From: Acidobacteriota bacterium
Lineage (GTDB): Bacteria; Acidobacteriota; Terriglobia; Bryobacterales; Bryobacteraceae
Assembly: GCA_947505565.1 (NCBI GenBank)
Contig: CANNLB010000009.1
Location: 1 to 12,706, forward strand
Length of the DNA: 12,706 nucleotides
Reading direction: 5' to 3'
The notes beneath the pieces are model-generated. The model made no database searches. It saw only the letters and a program-made list of their open reading frames with translations, and had not been told where the DNA came from. A program made the position numbers and the translations under genes. Positions 1 through 8,888 of this stretch are shown piece by piece; position 1 is the stretch's first letter; the number at the start of each line of letters is the position of its first letter.

Positions 1-28
1 GGGCGGCAAGCCAGTGAAACTCCAGTAG
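1..28 (+). CDS. Possible 3' tail of an upstream gene
   Basis: In frame 2 the first bases read GGKPVKLQ and then a TAG stop at 26-28, which would fit the last residues of a gene entering from the left. Eight codons are too few to identify a family or even to be sure the frame is used. If real, it ends 14 bases before fabI, consistent with the close packing of the genes that follow. Confidence 0.25.
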
Positions 29-42
29 TTCGCGGTAAACTT

Positions 43-819
43 ATGCATATGTCAGGTTTGCTAGCTGGAAAGACCGCGCTCGTCGCCGGAGTCGCGAATC
101 GTTGGTCGATTGCCTATTCGATTGCCCAGGCGTTCCGCCGAGAAGGCGCGACGCTTCTCTTGACGTATCAAGGGGAACGGTTGAAGAGTCAAGTGGAGGA
201 ACTGGGAGCCGAACTCGGGGCCGCCCGGATCCTTAACTGTGACGTCACAAATGACGCCGAGCTGGCGGCGCTCGTCGCGGTTCTGGAAGCCGAATTTCCG
301 AAACTCGATATCGTCGTCCACAGCATCGCCTTCGCGAATAAAGAGGACCTCAGTCGACCGTTCCTCGAAACCTCCCGCGATGGCTTCTTGCTCTCGCAGA
401 ACGTCAGCTCCTACTCCCTAGTCGCGATGGCCCGGGCGCTCACCCCGCTCATGACCGACGGCGGTTCCATCATGACGCTTACCTATCTCGGTGCCACCCG
501 CGTCGTCGAAAACTATAACGTCATGGGTGTCGCCAAGGCCGCCCTCGAAGCCTGCGTTCGCTACCTCGCCGCCGACCTCGGTCCCCGGAATATTCGCGTC
601 AACGCCATCAGCGCTGGGCCCATCAAGACCGCCTCCGCCCGCGGCATCAAGGATTTTTCAAAGGTGCTCGACGGCGTCGCCCAACACGCGCCGCTCCGTC
701 GGAATTGCGACCCGGCCGAAGTCGGGGACACCGCTGTGTTTCTTGGTTCCAACCTCGGTCGTGGCGTGACGGGAAATACCATCTTCGTCGACGCTGGATT
801 TCAAATAATGGGTCTTTAA
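43..819 (+). CDS. fabI: Enoyl-[acyl-carrier-protein] reductase (NADH), FabI
   Basis: It catalyses the last step of each type II fatty-acid elongation cycle, reducing trans-2-enoyl-ACP with NADH in the cytoplasm. The 258-residue length is normal for FabI, a divergent short-chain dehydrogenase. The nucleotide-binding region with the GVANRWSIA segment lies at residues 16-24. The catalytic signature matches E. coli FabI: Y148, Y158 and K165 in YLGA..(x)..YNVMGVAK, equivalent to E. coli Y146/Y156/K163. AISAGPIKT (188-196) and the C-terminal FVDAGF are also typical. The position matching the E. coli triclosan-contact Gly93 is Ala96 (HSIAFA), as in many other FabI proteins. ATG at 43 is used, but ATG at 49 (MSGLLAGK) fits the family N-terminus equally well; neither has a clear Shine-Dalgarno. 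It is the first complete gene of the seven-gene run, and the next gene follows within 9 bases. Confidence 0.96.
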   Translation: MHMSGLLAGKTALVAGVANRWSIAYSIAQAFRREGATLLLTYQGERLKSQVEELGAELGAARILNCDVTNDAELAALVAVLEAEFPKLDIVVHSIAFANKEDLSRPFLETSRDGFLLSQNVSSYSLVAMARALTPLMTDGGSIMTLTYLGATRVVENYNVMGVAKAALEACVRYLAADLGPRNIRVNAISAGPIKTASARGIKDFSKVLDGVAQHAPLRRNCDPAEVGDTAVFLGSNLGRGVTGNTIFVDAGFQIMGL

Positions 820-828
820 TTGAAACTT

Positions 829-1772
<944 letters not shown>

Positions 1773-1776
<4 letters not shown>

Positions 1777-2537
1777 ACAACATCATAACCATCTGGCAAA
1801 AAGAAGTGAAAAGCTACTTCGTTTCGCCCATCGCCTACGCGCTGCTCACGATTTACGCCGTAGTGTCCGGGTTCTTTTCCTACGTCGCTGTCGGCTATTT
1901 CCTTGATCGCTCCATCGGTGCCCAGGCCGGCCGCGGCGGCCCTATGGACGTCAACGAATGGGTCATCCGCCCCGTCATGATGAACGTCGGCGTCATCTCC
2001 CTGTTCCTGATTCCAATGATTACCATGCGCCTGTTCGCCGAAGAGAAACGTTCGGGCACCATCGAACTCCTCATCACCTCGCCCATTCGCGACTACGAAA
2101 TTGTGCTAGGCAAATGGCTCGGCGCGCTGACAATGTACGCTTGCATTCTGTCCTTGACCCTCGTCAACCTCAGCGTTCTGTTCCTGTTCGGCAGTCCGGA
2201 CTGGCGCCCCGTCGCGACGAGTTTCCTCGGCATGTTGCTCCAGGGCGGCTGCCTGCTTTCCATCGGCTGCTTCATCTCGAACACGACGAAAAATCAGATT
2301 CTCGCCGGCGCGGCCACTTTCGGCGTCTCCCTACTCATGTGGACCTTCGACTGGTTCACCGGCTTCAAAGCCGACGCCTGGGCCAAGGTCTTGGCCTACC
2401 TCTCTTTGACCTCTCATTTTGAGCCGTTCTCAAAAGGAGTCATCGACTCCAAAGACGTCATATTCTACGTTTCAGTCATCGTCCTGGGGCTCTTCCTCAC
2501 TACGCGATCGCTCGAATCGTTGCGGTGGAGGGCATAA
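1773..2537 (+). CDS. ABC-2 type transporter permease, GldF-like
   Basis: This inner-membrane subunit of the ABC system has 254 residues. About six hydrophobic segments are visible, near residues 20-44, 66-86, 112-138, 147-168, 174-193 and 228-246. Between the second and third is the charged cytoplasmic stretch RLFAEEKRSGTIELL followed by SPIRDYEIVLGKW, the conserved ABC-2 coupling region of GldF/NosY-like permeases. The block SHFEPFSKGVIDSKDVIFY (214-232) is also characteristic. Its start overlaps the ATPase stop, its stop overlaps the next ATG by one base, and a GGAGGT precedes it. In the gliding Bacteroidetes, GldA, GldF and GldG form one complex; here the proteins are homologue-like, and a gliding role should not be assumed. 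Confidence 0.92.
2527..2532 (+). promoter_or_regulatory. Ribosome binding site that decides the GldG-like start
   Basis: GGAGGG lies four bases upstream of the ATG at 2537. It favours that ATG over the in-frame GTG at 2525, which would overlap the permease by a further four codons and would contain this site. Confidence 0.7.
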
Positions 2538-3865
2538 TGGCGAGCCGTCAAGTTCGATACACCGCCTACGCGGGCACCTACATTGTCGTCTTCGTCGCGA
2601 TTCTCGCGGGAATTAACTTCCTGGCCAATCGCTACAACAAGTCCTTCGATTCAACCACCAACAAGCGCTTCTCCCTCTCCGATCAGACCGAGAAAATCGT
2701 CAAAGGCTTGGCCACCGAAGTCAAAATTACCGTCGTTGATAAGACCGATCGGTTCCTCGCCTCCCGCGACCTTCTCGACCGCTACAGCAACCTCTCCTCC
2801 AAGCTCCGCGTCGATTACATCGACCCCGAAAAGAGCCCGCAGTTGGCTCGGGCTTTGGGTGCGCGCAGCTTCGGACAAGTCTTTGTCGAAAACGGCATCA
2901 AGCGGGAAGAGGCTCGGGCCCTGACAGAGGAAGAGATCACTGGCGCCATTATCCGTACCCTCAAAACGGGCGATCGCATGGTCTGCACCCTCTCCGGTGC
3001 CGGAGAATCCAGCTTCGACGAGATGACCGGCGACGGCCTCGGCCTCGCCAAAACGGCCCTCGAACGCTATAACTACAAGACCCAGGTCATCAAAACCCTC
3101 CAAAAGGCTGAGATTCCCGCCGATTGTTCCACCATCCTGGTCGCCGGCCCACGCTTCGACTATCCGGAACCCGTCGTCGCCGGCATTAAAGCCTTCGTCG
3201 AAAAGGGCGGCCACGCGATGTTCCTGCTGGCACCTGCACTGAAGACGGAGAAAGACGACGGTGCCGTCAACGAAAAGCTGGTGGCCCTGCTCGATAGCTG
3301 GGGCGTCACGGTCAACAACGATGTCGCCATCGACGAAAGCGGCTCCGGTGTTGATTCCGGATTTAATAAGTTCGTCTTCATAATCGACAAATACGCGTCC
3401 CACCCCATCGTCCGCGACATGCGCGACGTCGGCGTCGCGTTCCCGCTCGTCCGTACGCTCACCACCAAGGACAAAGTGGAAAAACTCATCGCCACTTCCG
3501 AAAAGAGCTTCGCCACCACGACGCTCGATCTGAAGAAACTCTCCGCCGATCCGCCCGCCGGAGCTAAAGGCCCTCTCACGATCGCTGCCGCCGCCTCCAT
3601 CGGTAAAGCTCGAATCGTTGTCTTCGGATCCGCCTCTTGGGCCACCAATTCGTTCTTCCGCTATCCCGGCAACCGCGACCTGTTTTTGAACGCGTTCAAC
3701 TGGATGTCCTCCGACGAAGAACTGATCTCGATTCGCCCCAAAGAACCCGAAGATCGGCGTCTCAGCGTGAAGCCGGGCCAAAGCTGGGTCTTCCTGTTCG
3801 CCAGCTTCTTCCCGCCGATCCTGATCCTCATCGGCGGCATCATGGTTTGGTTGCGCCGGAGATAA
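2537..3865 (+). CDS. GldG-like ABC transport auxiliary protein
   Basis: This is a membrane-anchored extracytoplasmic component associated with ABC-2 systems (GldG / ABC-type uncharacterised transport family). It has 442 residues from the ATG at 2537. There is an N-terminal membrane segment at about 14-30, then the family hallmark FDSTTNKRFSLSDQT (37-51), a large soluble domain, and a C-terminal membrane segment at about 418-437 ending in WLRRR. The segment LVAGPRFDYPEPVVAGIKAF (201-220) followed by an EKGGHAMFLLAP strand is also typical. The two-anchor layout with the bulk outside the cytoplasm matches the family. TAATG overlaps the permease stop by one base, and the next gene begins 3 bases after its stop, so it belongs to the same transcript. 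The molecular role of the soluble domain is not known. Confidence 0.9.
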   Translation: MASRQVRYTAYAGTYIVVFVAILAGINFLANRYNKSFDSTTNKRFSLSDQTEKIVKGLATEVKITVVDKTDRFLASRDLLDRYSNLSSKLRVDYIDPEKSPQLARALGARSFGQVFVENGIKREEARALTEEEITGAIIRTLKTGDRMVCTLSGAGESSFDEMTGDGLGLAKTALERYNYKTQVIKTLQKAEIPADCSTILVAGPRFDYPEPVVAGIKAFVEKGGHAMFLLAPALKTEKDDGAVNEKLVALLDSWGVTVNNDVAIDESGSGVDSGFNKFVFIIDKYASHPIVRDMRDVGVAFPLVRTLTTKDKVEKLIATSEKSFATTTLDLKKLSADPPAGAKGPLTIAAAASIGKARIVVFGSASWATNSFFRYPGNRDLFLNAFNWMSSDEELISIRPKEPEDRRLSVKPGQSWVFLFASFFPPILILIGGIMVWLRRR

Positions 3866-3868
3866 CAG

Positions 3869-5161
3869 ATGCCGAATCGAGGATTGCTCGTTGCTGTCGC
3901 GCTGCTGGCGGTTCTCGCTGGCGGCATCTATTGGTCGAATGTTGACGAAGAAAAGAACGTCGGGGCACCCGCCAAGGACGCCCCGCCGAAGATTCTCGAA
4001 ATCCCGGAAGACCAGTTCGCCAAAATTGAAATCAAGCGCCGCGACGGCACCGGCGCCGTCCTCGAACGGCAGCCGGCCGGATGGCGGCTCACCGCCCCGA
4101 AGGCCCTCCCCACCGATACCCGCGCTGTCCAAACGCTCGTCTCCGCCCTGGCGCTCGTCGCCTCCGAACGCCTCGTCGACGAAAAGCCCGCCGACCTCAT
4201 GCAGTACGGCTTCGCCTCCCCGCAGGTCGAAGTCCTCATCGTCCGCAAGGACGGCAAGAAGCATAAGCTGCTCCTCGGCGAGACGTCGCCCCTCGGCACT
4301 TCCGTCTTCGCCCGCGTCGATGGCGACCCCCGGCTCTTCACGGTCGCCGCCGCCTCCAAAGCCGCTGTCGACAAGGTCTGGCAGGATCTGCGCGACCGCC
4401 GCCTCCTCACCTTCTACGACGCGAAGCTCGTTCGCATCGAACTCAACGGCATGGAGTTCCTCAAGGCCGACGGTCATTGGTCCATGACCAAGCCGCAAGC
4501 TTGGCGACCCGATTCCTTCGCGGTCGAAGAGCTGATTCGGAAGATGATCGAAGCCAAAATGGAGATCACCCCGGAAGAGGAGGCACTCACCTTTGCCGGC
4601 AAGTTCGCCTCCGCCGCGCCCTACGCCATCGCCCGGGCTACCGACGATAAAGGCACTCAACAACTCGATATCCGCAAGGACAAAGATGGGAACTTCTTCG
4701 CTAAGTCTACCGCCGTCGAAGGCTTCTTCAAGCTGCCACCCGAGGCCGTCGATACCTTCGCCAGAAAGGCCGAAGAGTTCCGCAGCAAGAAGCTCTTCGA
4801 GTTTGGATTCGCTGATCCGTCCAAGGTGGAGCTCAAACACGACGGCAAATCGTGGAGCTTCGTAAAGAAAGGAGCCGACTGGCTCTCCGGCGATAAGAAA
4901 ATCGACCCCGGCTCCGTCCAGCAACTTGTCGATCGCCTCCGCGAACTCGCCGCCACCGGCTTCGCCCCCATACGCGGCAGCAAACCGTTGGCCGAATATT
5001 CCCTCACGGTGCCCGGCAAACCCGCCGAAGTCGTCGCCGTCTCCCAGCAAGGCGATACCTACTTCGCCACCCGCGCCGGCGACCCCACCGTTTACACCCT
5101 CGACCCCAAGGTCGTCGAGGAACTTCATCAACTCGCCGCCGCCGCTAAATCGCTTCCATGA
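3869..5161 (+). CDS. DUF4340 domain-containing membrane-anchored protein
   Basis: The 430-residue protein has a single N-terminal membrane segment (about residues 5-22) and an extracytoplasmic remainder, so it is probably anchored rather than released. It resembles the DUF4340 family that commonly follows GldG-like genes. The soluble part appears repetitive. Blocks around 71-180 (GWRLTAPKA, then LMQYGFASPQVEVLIV and SPLGTSVFARVDGDPRLF) recur in weaker form around 303-420 (KLFEFGFADPSKVEL, WSFVKKGADWL, DTYFATRAGDPTVYTL). GGAG seven bases before the ATG supports the start, and its stop overlaps the pncB start by 4 bases (ATGA). It probably works with the ABC proteins on the periplasmic side. 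The function is not established for the family, and the assignment rests on pattern recognition plus context. Confidence 0.82.
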   Translation: MPNRGLLVAVALLAVLAGGIYWSNVDEEKNVGAPAKDAPPKILEIPEDQFAKIEIKRRDGTGAVLERQPAGWRLTAPKALPTDTRAVQTLVSALALVASERLVDEKPADLMQYGFASPQVEVLIVRKDGKKHKLLLGETSPLGTSVFARVDGDPRLFTVAAASKAAVDKVWQDLRDRRLLTFYDAKLVRIELNGMEFLKADGHWSMTKPQAWRPDSFAVEELIRKMIEAKMEITPEEEALTFAGKFASAAPYAIARATDDKGTQQLDIRKDKDGNFFAKSTAVEGFFKLPPEAVDTFARKAEEFRSKKLFEFGFADPSKVELKHDGKSWSFVKKGADWLSGDKKIDPGSVQQLVDRLRELAATGFAPIRGSKPLAEYSLTVPGKPAEVVAVSQQGDTYFATRAGDPTVYTLDPKVVEELHQLAAAAKSLP

Positions 5162-6495
5162 ATGCGCTCCTCACCGACCTCTACCAACTCACGATGGCCG
5201 CCGGCTACTTCGAAGCCGGTAAACATCACGAGGTCGCCACGTTCGAGCTCTTCGTTCGGCGGTTGCCCTACAACCGAAATTACTACCTGACGGCCGGCCT
5301 TCCCCAAGCGATCGAGTATCTGCTCAATCTGCGCTTCGAACCCGAAGAGATCGCTTGGCTCCGCGCCTTGCCGCAGTTTTCCCGCGTCAGCCCCGAGTTC
5401 TTTACCTACCTTTCTGCCCTCCGCTTTACCGGCGACGTCTTCGGCGTCTCAGAAGGCACCCCCGTCTTTCCGAACGAACCCATTCTCACGATTCGCGCTC
5501 CATTGATTGAAGCGCAGTTGGTCGAAACCTATCTGCTCGCCACGATCGGCTTCCAAACCCTCATCGCCAGCAAAGCCGCTCGTATCGTGGAAGCGGCCGG
5601 CACCGCCAGCGTCGTCGAGTTCGGCACCCGTCGGGCGCACGGGACGGAGTCCGGCCTGCTCGCCGCCCGCGCGGCCTACATCGGCGGCTGTATCGGCACG
5701 AGCAACGTCGAAGCCGGCTACCGCTTCGGCATCCCTGTCTGCGGCACCTCCGCTCACTCCTGGGTCATGAGCTTCCCCAGCGAACTGGACAGCTTCCGCC
5801 ACCTCCAGCAACTGCTCGGCGAAGGCACCACCTACCTCATCGATAGCTACGATACCCTCGAAGGTGCCCGCAAAGCCGTCTCCCTCGGCCGACCCATCGC
5901 CGGCGTCCGTCTCGATAGCGGCAACCTGTTGGAACTCTCTCGCGCCGTCCGTGCGATTCTCGACGATGCGGGCCTGCGCGACGTCACGATCATGGCGACC
6001 AGCGACCTGAACGAATATCGCATCGTCGAACTCACCGCCGCCGCCGCGCCCATCGCCATCTACGGCGTCGGGACCGATCTCGCCACCTCCGCCGACAGTC
6101 CCAGCCTCGGAGCCGTCTATAAGCTTGTCGAACTCGAAGCCAACGGCGTGAAACGCTACACCGCCAAATACAGCGAGGAAAAGCACACCCGGCCCGGTGC
6201 CAAGCAGCTCTTCCGCTACAGCAACCGTGACCTCGTCAGTTGCGCTTGGGAAGCCTCCCCCCCGGACGGACCCGCCGAAGCCCTGCTCCGCCCTGTGATG
6301 TCTCAGGGAAAGCTCCTCGCGCCCCTCCCCGACGCGCAGCAAGCCCGCGCCAAGGCCCGCGAGAACGTCAATAAGTTGCCCCGCGCCTTGAAGAGCCTCT
6401 ACGCTCCCGAAGAGCACCCCTGGCGCGTCGAATATTCAAAGGAACTTCTCGCCCTCGACGCCCGCGTGCGCCAGAATCTCCGCGGAGACGACTAA
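5158..6495 (+). CDS. pncB: Nicotinate phosphoribosyltransferase
   Basis: It converts nicotinate and PRPP to nicotinate mononucleotide (EC 6.3.4.21), the entry step of the Preiss-Handler NAD salvage route in the cytoplasm. The 445-residue protein begins with the family-typical MNALLTDLYQLTMA. It carries VEFGTRRAHG (153-162), GCIGTSNVEAGYRFG (177-191) and GTSAHSWVMSF (196-206), whose His200 matches the conserved histidine phosphorylated in this enzyme class. Further on are the phosphate-binding RLDSGNL (251-257) and YGVGTDLATS (302-311). ATG overlaps the upstream stop (ATGA) and no Shine-Dalgarno is visible, so translation is probably coupled. Directly downstream is the nicotinamidase that would supply its substrate. 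Confidence 0.96.
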   Translation: MNALLTDLYQLTMAAGYFEAGKHHEVATFELFVRRLPYNRNYYLTAGLPQAIEYLLNLRFEPEEIAWLRALPQFSRVSPEFFTYLSALRFTGDVFGVSEGTPVFPNEPILTIRAPLIEAQLVETYLLATIGFQTLIASKAARIVEAAGTASVVEFGTRRAHGTESGLLAARAAYIGGCIGTSNVEAGYRFGIPVCGTSAHSWVMSFPSELDSFRHLQQLLGEGTTYLIDSYDTLEGARKAVSLGRPIAGVRLDSGNLLELSRAVRAILDDAGLRDVTIMATSDLNEYRIVELTAAAAPIAIYGVGTDLATSADSPSLGAVYKLVELEANGVKRYTAKYSEEKHTRPGAKQLFRYSNRDLVSCAWEASPPDGPAEALLRPVMSQGKLLAPLPDAQQARAKARENVNKLPRALKSLYAPEEHPWRVEYSKELLALDARVRQNLRGDD

Positions 6496-7028
6496 TGAAC
6501 ACCGTCTTCTTCGACGTCGATACCCAACTCGATTTCCTATACCCCGCCGGTGCGCTCTACGTCCCTGGGGCCGAAACCCTTCTCCCCGCGCTCACTCGCC
6601 TCACGGACTTCGCCGCCTCCCACGCCCTGCCCATTATCTCCACCATGGACGCCCACTCCGCCGACGATCCGGAGTTCAAAGCCTGGCCTCATCACTGCGT
6701 CGCCGGCGCCCTCGGTCAGCGCAAGCCGCAGGCGACTCTGCTCGGCACCCGAGGCCACCAGTATTTCATTGAAAAGCAGCACGTCAACTGCTTCACAAGC
6801 GCGGCGCTGATGCCGCTTCTGGCCCAATTGCAGGCCGACCATTACGTCGTTTATGGTGTGGTGACGGAAATCTGCGTCCGCCACGCCTTGCGCGGTCTGC
6901 TGGCCACCGGCAAGCGGGTAACTGTGCTCGCCGATGCCATCAAAGAACTGGACCCCGCCGCGGCCCAAGCCTCCCTCTACGAACTAGTCGCCGCCGGTGG
7001 CGAAGTCTCCTCGACGGCGACGTTCTAA
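6495..7028 (+). CDS. pncA: Nicotinamidase, isochorismatase family
   Basis: It hydrolyses nicotinamide to nicotinate and ammonia. The 177-residue protein shows the full Asp-Lys-Cys triad of the fold: D9 in DVDTQLDF, K94 in IEKQHVNCF and C127 in GVVTEICVRHA. The metal-site residues D52 and H54 (STMDAH) and H67 (WPHHC) are in place, equivalent to E. coli PncA D52/H54/H86. The WPxHC block and the adjacent pncB favour nicotinamidase over other isochorismatase-family hydrolases. It is slightly shorter than E. coli PncA. A GGAG lies seven bases before the ATG, which overlaps the pncB stop by one base. It is the last gene of the seven-gene run; its stop abuts the stop of the convergent rsfS. Confidence 0.88.
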   Translation: MNTVFFDVDTQLDFLYPAGALYVPGAETLLPALTRLTDFAASHALPIISTMDAHSADDPEFKAWPHHCVAGALGQRKPQATLLGTRGHQYFIEKQHVNCFTSAALMPLLAQLQADHYVVYGVVTEICVRHALRGLLATGKRVTVLADAIKELDPAAAQASLYELVAAGGEVSSTATF

Positions 7029-7472
7029 CTACGTCAGGGGATTGCTCTCCACCGGCAGCGTCAGCTTCTTCGCTCCCCGGTAGAGTCGGTCTAAATCGTA
7101 ATAAGCGCGCGCCTTCTCAGAGAAGACGTGCACCACCAAATCACCGTAATCGAGCAGGATCCATTCACCGGTCTGATAACCTTCGATGCTCACGGGGCGC
7201 TCCCCCGCCTCTCGCTTCAGATCACTCTCAATCTCATCGGCGATCGCCTGATTCTGGCGATTGTTCCGGCCATGACAGATAAAGAAAACATCTGCCATCG
7301 TCGTAATGCCACGCAAATCAAAGGCTACTAAATCTACGGCCTGCTTGGCTTGCGCCGCTTCCGCCGCCAGGAACCAGGTGGGACTGAGTTCTCCTGCTTC
7401 TTCCTGGATCACTGCCATTTCGGCTTTCGGGTTTTCACTCTCGGGTGAGTTCCGCGTATCGTTTGACTGCAA
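7029..7472 (-). CDS. rsfS: Ribosomal silencing factor RsfS (Iojap family)
   Basis: RsfS binds ribosomal protein uL14 on the 50S subunit and blocks subunit joining when nutrients are scarce. The conserved core runs from about residue 33 to 137 and includes DLVAFDLRGITTMADVFFI (47-65), GYQTGEWILLDYGDLVVHVF (98-117) and ARAYYDLDRLYRGA (121-134). The start is notable. TTG at 7470-7472 has AGGAG at a five-base spacing and gives 147 residues with a polar N-terminal extension of about 30. An internal ATG (7416-7418) would give 129 residues, closer to the usual family size, but has no comparable Shine-Dalgarno. In many bacteria rsfS follows nadD; here it sits tail to tail with pncA/pncB instead, so the link to NAD metabolism is positional only. 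A divergent gene starts about 40 bases from its start. Confidence 0.93.
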   Translation of the reverse strand: MQSNDTRNSPESENPKAEMAVIQEEAGELSPTWFLAAEAAQAKQAVDLVAFDLRGITTMADVFFICHGRNNRQNQAIADEIESDLKREAGERPVSIEGYQTGEWILLDYGDLVVHVFSEKARAYYDLDRLYRGAKKLTLPVESNPLT

Positions 7473-7477
7473 ATCGA

Positions 7478-7482
7478 CTCCT
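7478..7482 (-). promoter_or_regulatory. Ribosome binding site supporting the TTG start of rsfS
   Basis: On the minus strand AGGAG precedes TTG (7472-7470) by five bases, which makes the rare start codon more credible than the downstream ATG at 7418. Confidence 0.65.
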
Positions 7483-7510
7483 GTCGGTATCGTACTACAC
7501 TACTATTATC

Positions 7511-8356
7511 GTGGATTTTTGGCGAATAGTGGTCATCGGTTTGGCCTGTTTCTCCTCTCTGCTTGCTGTGGACTCTCCGGCAGTGGAGAATGCACGTGCC
7601 CGATTGGCCAATTTACAGGGTTTATTGGCCGCCGGGGCCGCCTCCGCACGCCAAGTCGAACAGGCGGAAATCGCCGTGGCCCACGCCAAAGAAGATCAAA
7701 TAATCGACCAAACCGTCTACGGCGAGATCGCGATCGATGAATTGACCGAGACCCAGGCCGAAGAAATCAAAGCTGCCGCCCAGCGCCGCCTCGCCCGCGA
7801 ACGCGCAAAATTGGCCGATGCCGCCAAGCTCGTCAGCGCCGGCGTTGCCCCCCGTTCCTCGCTCCTTCCCTTCGAAGACCTTGTCGATCGTGCCCGCCAT
7901 GTTGTCTCCGCCGCCGAAGACCGCGCCCGCACCGTCAACGACCTGATCGCCCAGATCCGCGCCGAAGAAGCCGCCAGCGTCCCGCCCCCGGGAGCAACAA
8001 TGGATGCTCCCATCCAAGGCCCCATGCCCGTCGTCACCCGTTTCATCGGCGGCATGAAATTCGCCCTCGCCACCGACTTCAAGCAAATCGTCCTCGCCTT
8101 CGAAAAACAGTTCAACCGCAAGCTCCCCATCAGCGCCCGCGGCCAAACCGCGCTCCACCGCTCACTCGGCTTCGACCATCGCGACCGCGTCGACATCGGC
8201 GTCAATCCCGACGACCCCGAAGGCCGCTGGCTCATCAGCTATCTGGAAAAAGCCCAGATTCCTTTTTTCGCCTTTCGAGCCTCCATCCGCGGCCAAGCCA
8301 CCGCCCCCCACATCCACATCGGGCCCCCCAGTTTACGCCTCCGCAACCTCGACTAG
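7511..8356 (+). CDS. Secreted protein: TolC-like helical region plus putative LAS/M15-like metallopeptidase domain
   Basis: I do not recognise this as a named gene. From GTG at 7511 it has 281 residues. Residues 1-20 (Arg5, then a hydrophobic stretch ending FSSLLA) look like a Sec signal peptide. Residues 25-155 are Ala/Glu/Arg-rich helices in which two segments resemble each other and the outer-membrane efflux (TolC) repeat: LLAAGAASARQVEQAEIAVA (38-57) and LVSAGVAPRSSLLPFEDLV (107-125). After a Pro-rich linker (158-173), residues 175-281 contain H216, H223 and D228 (FDHRDRVDIGV) and a late APHIHIGPPS (H267, H269). That order is reminiscent of the His-Asp-His zinc ligands of LAS/M15 cell-wall peptidases, but the H-to-D spacing is not the textbook one. 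A longer GTG start at 7445 would overlap rsfS and bury the signal peptide. hpt follows one base after the stop. Confidence 0.72.
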   Translation: MDFWRIVVIGLACFSSLLAVDSPAVENARARLANLQGLLAAGAASARQVEQAEIAVAHAKEDQIIDQTVYGEIAIDELTETQAEEIKAAAQRRLARERAKLADAAKLVSAGVAPRSSLLPFEDLVDRARHVVSAAEDRARTVNDLIAQIRAEEAASVPPPGATMDAPIQGPMPVVTRFIGGMKFALATDFKQIVLAFEKQFNRKLPISARGQTALHRSLGFDHRDRVDIGVNPDDPEGRWLISYLEKAQIPFFAFRASIRGQATAPHIHIGPPSLRLRNLD

Positions 8357-8357
8357 T

Positions 8358-8888
8358 ATGAACAACCCACAGACCAGCGTCCTTATCTCCGATGCCCACA
8401 TCCAGGATCGTGTCCGCGAACTAGGCCGCATGGTCACCAAAGACTTCCCCGACGGCGAACTCATCGTCGTTGGCATCCTCAAAGGGGCCTTCATGTTCGT
8501 CGCCGATCTCACCCGCGCCATCGAACGTCCTTTGAAGCTCGACTTCATGGGCATCTCCAGCTATGGGCGCGGCAAAACCTCCTCCGGCGAAGTGAAGGTC
8601 ACCAAGGACCTCGACATGCAAATCGAAGGGGCCAACGTTCTCATCGTCGAAGATATCGTCGATACCGGCGTTACCCTCAGCTACCTCGTCGGCGTGCTCA
8701 ACCAGCGCAAGCCCCGCGCCATTCGCATCGCCGCCCTCCTCGACAAACCAGAACGCCGCTTACGGCCCGTTCATGTCGCCTACTGCGGGTTCCAAATACC
8801 CGACGAGTTCGTCGTCGGGTACGGCCTCGATTTTGACGAAGACTATCGAGGCCTCAAGGACATCTGCATTCTCAAAGAAGGTGCTTAG
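8358..8888 (+). CDS. hpt: Hypoxanthine(-guanine) phosphoribosyltransferase
   Basis: It salvages hypoxanthine and/or guanine with PRPP to give IMP or GMP in the cytoplasm. The 176-residue length is standard. Key elements are LKGAFMF (41-47), the flexible-loop SSYG (67-70), the PRPP-binding loop VLIVEDIVDTGVT (94-106) with the acidic ED pair, and the purine-pocket end PDEFVVGYGLDFDEDYRG (148-165). It starts one base after the stop of the secreted protein gene and lacks a visible Shine-Dalgarno, suggesting coupled translation. In many bacteria hpt sits next to tilS/ftsH; here that context is absent. Its TAG overlaps the stop of the convergent CDGSH gene by four bases. Confidence 0.95.
   Translation: MNNPQTSVLISDAHIQDRVRELGRMVTKDFPDGELIVVGILKGAFMFVADLTRAIERPLKLDFMGISSYGRGKTSSGEVKVTKDLDMQIEGANVLIVEDIVDTGVTLSYLVGVLNQRKPRAIRIAALLDKPERRLRPVHVAYCGFQIPDEFVVGYGLDFDEDYRGLKDICILKEGA

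Noticed and set aside
78..81. Glu in place of Gln in the Q-loop region of the ABC ATPase (residue numbers)
   Set aside because: YLPE is common in GldA-like ATPases, so it is not evidence of an inactive protein.
2651..5131. An 826-residue minus-strand open frame antisense to the GldG-like and DUF4340 genes
   Set aside because: Its translation is Gly/Asp/Glu/Phe-rich with no family features, and it mirrors the codon bias of two well-supported plus-strand genes. It is an antisense shadow of GC-rich coding DNA.
5449..6417. A 322-residue minus-strand open frame antisense to pncB
   Set aside because: The opposite strand encodes an unmistakable nicotinate phosphoribosyltransferase; the antisense product is compositionally biased.
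7463..7493. TTGACT / TATCGT as a plus-strand promoter for the gene at 7511
   Set aside because: The spacer would be 19 bases and the -10 is weak; this is not strong enough to list as a feature.
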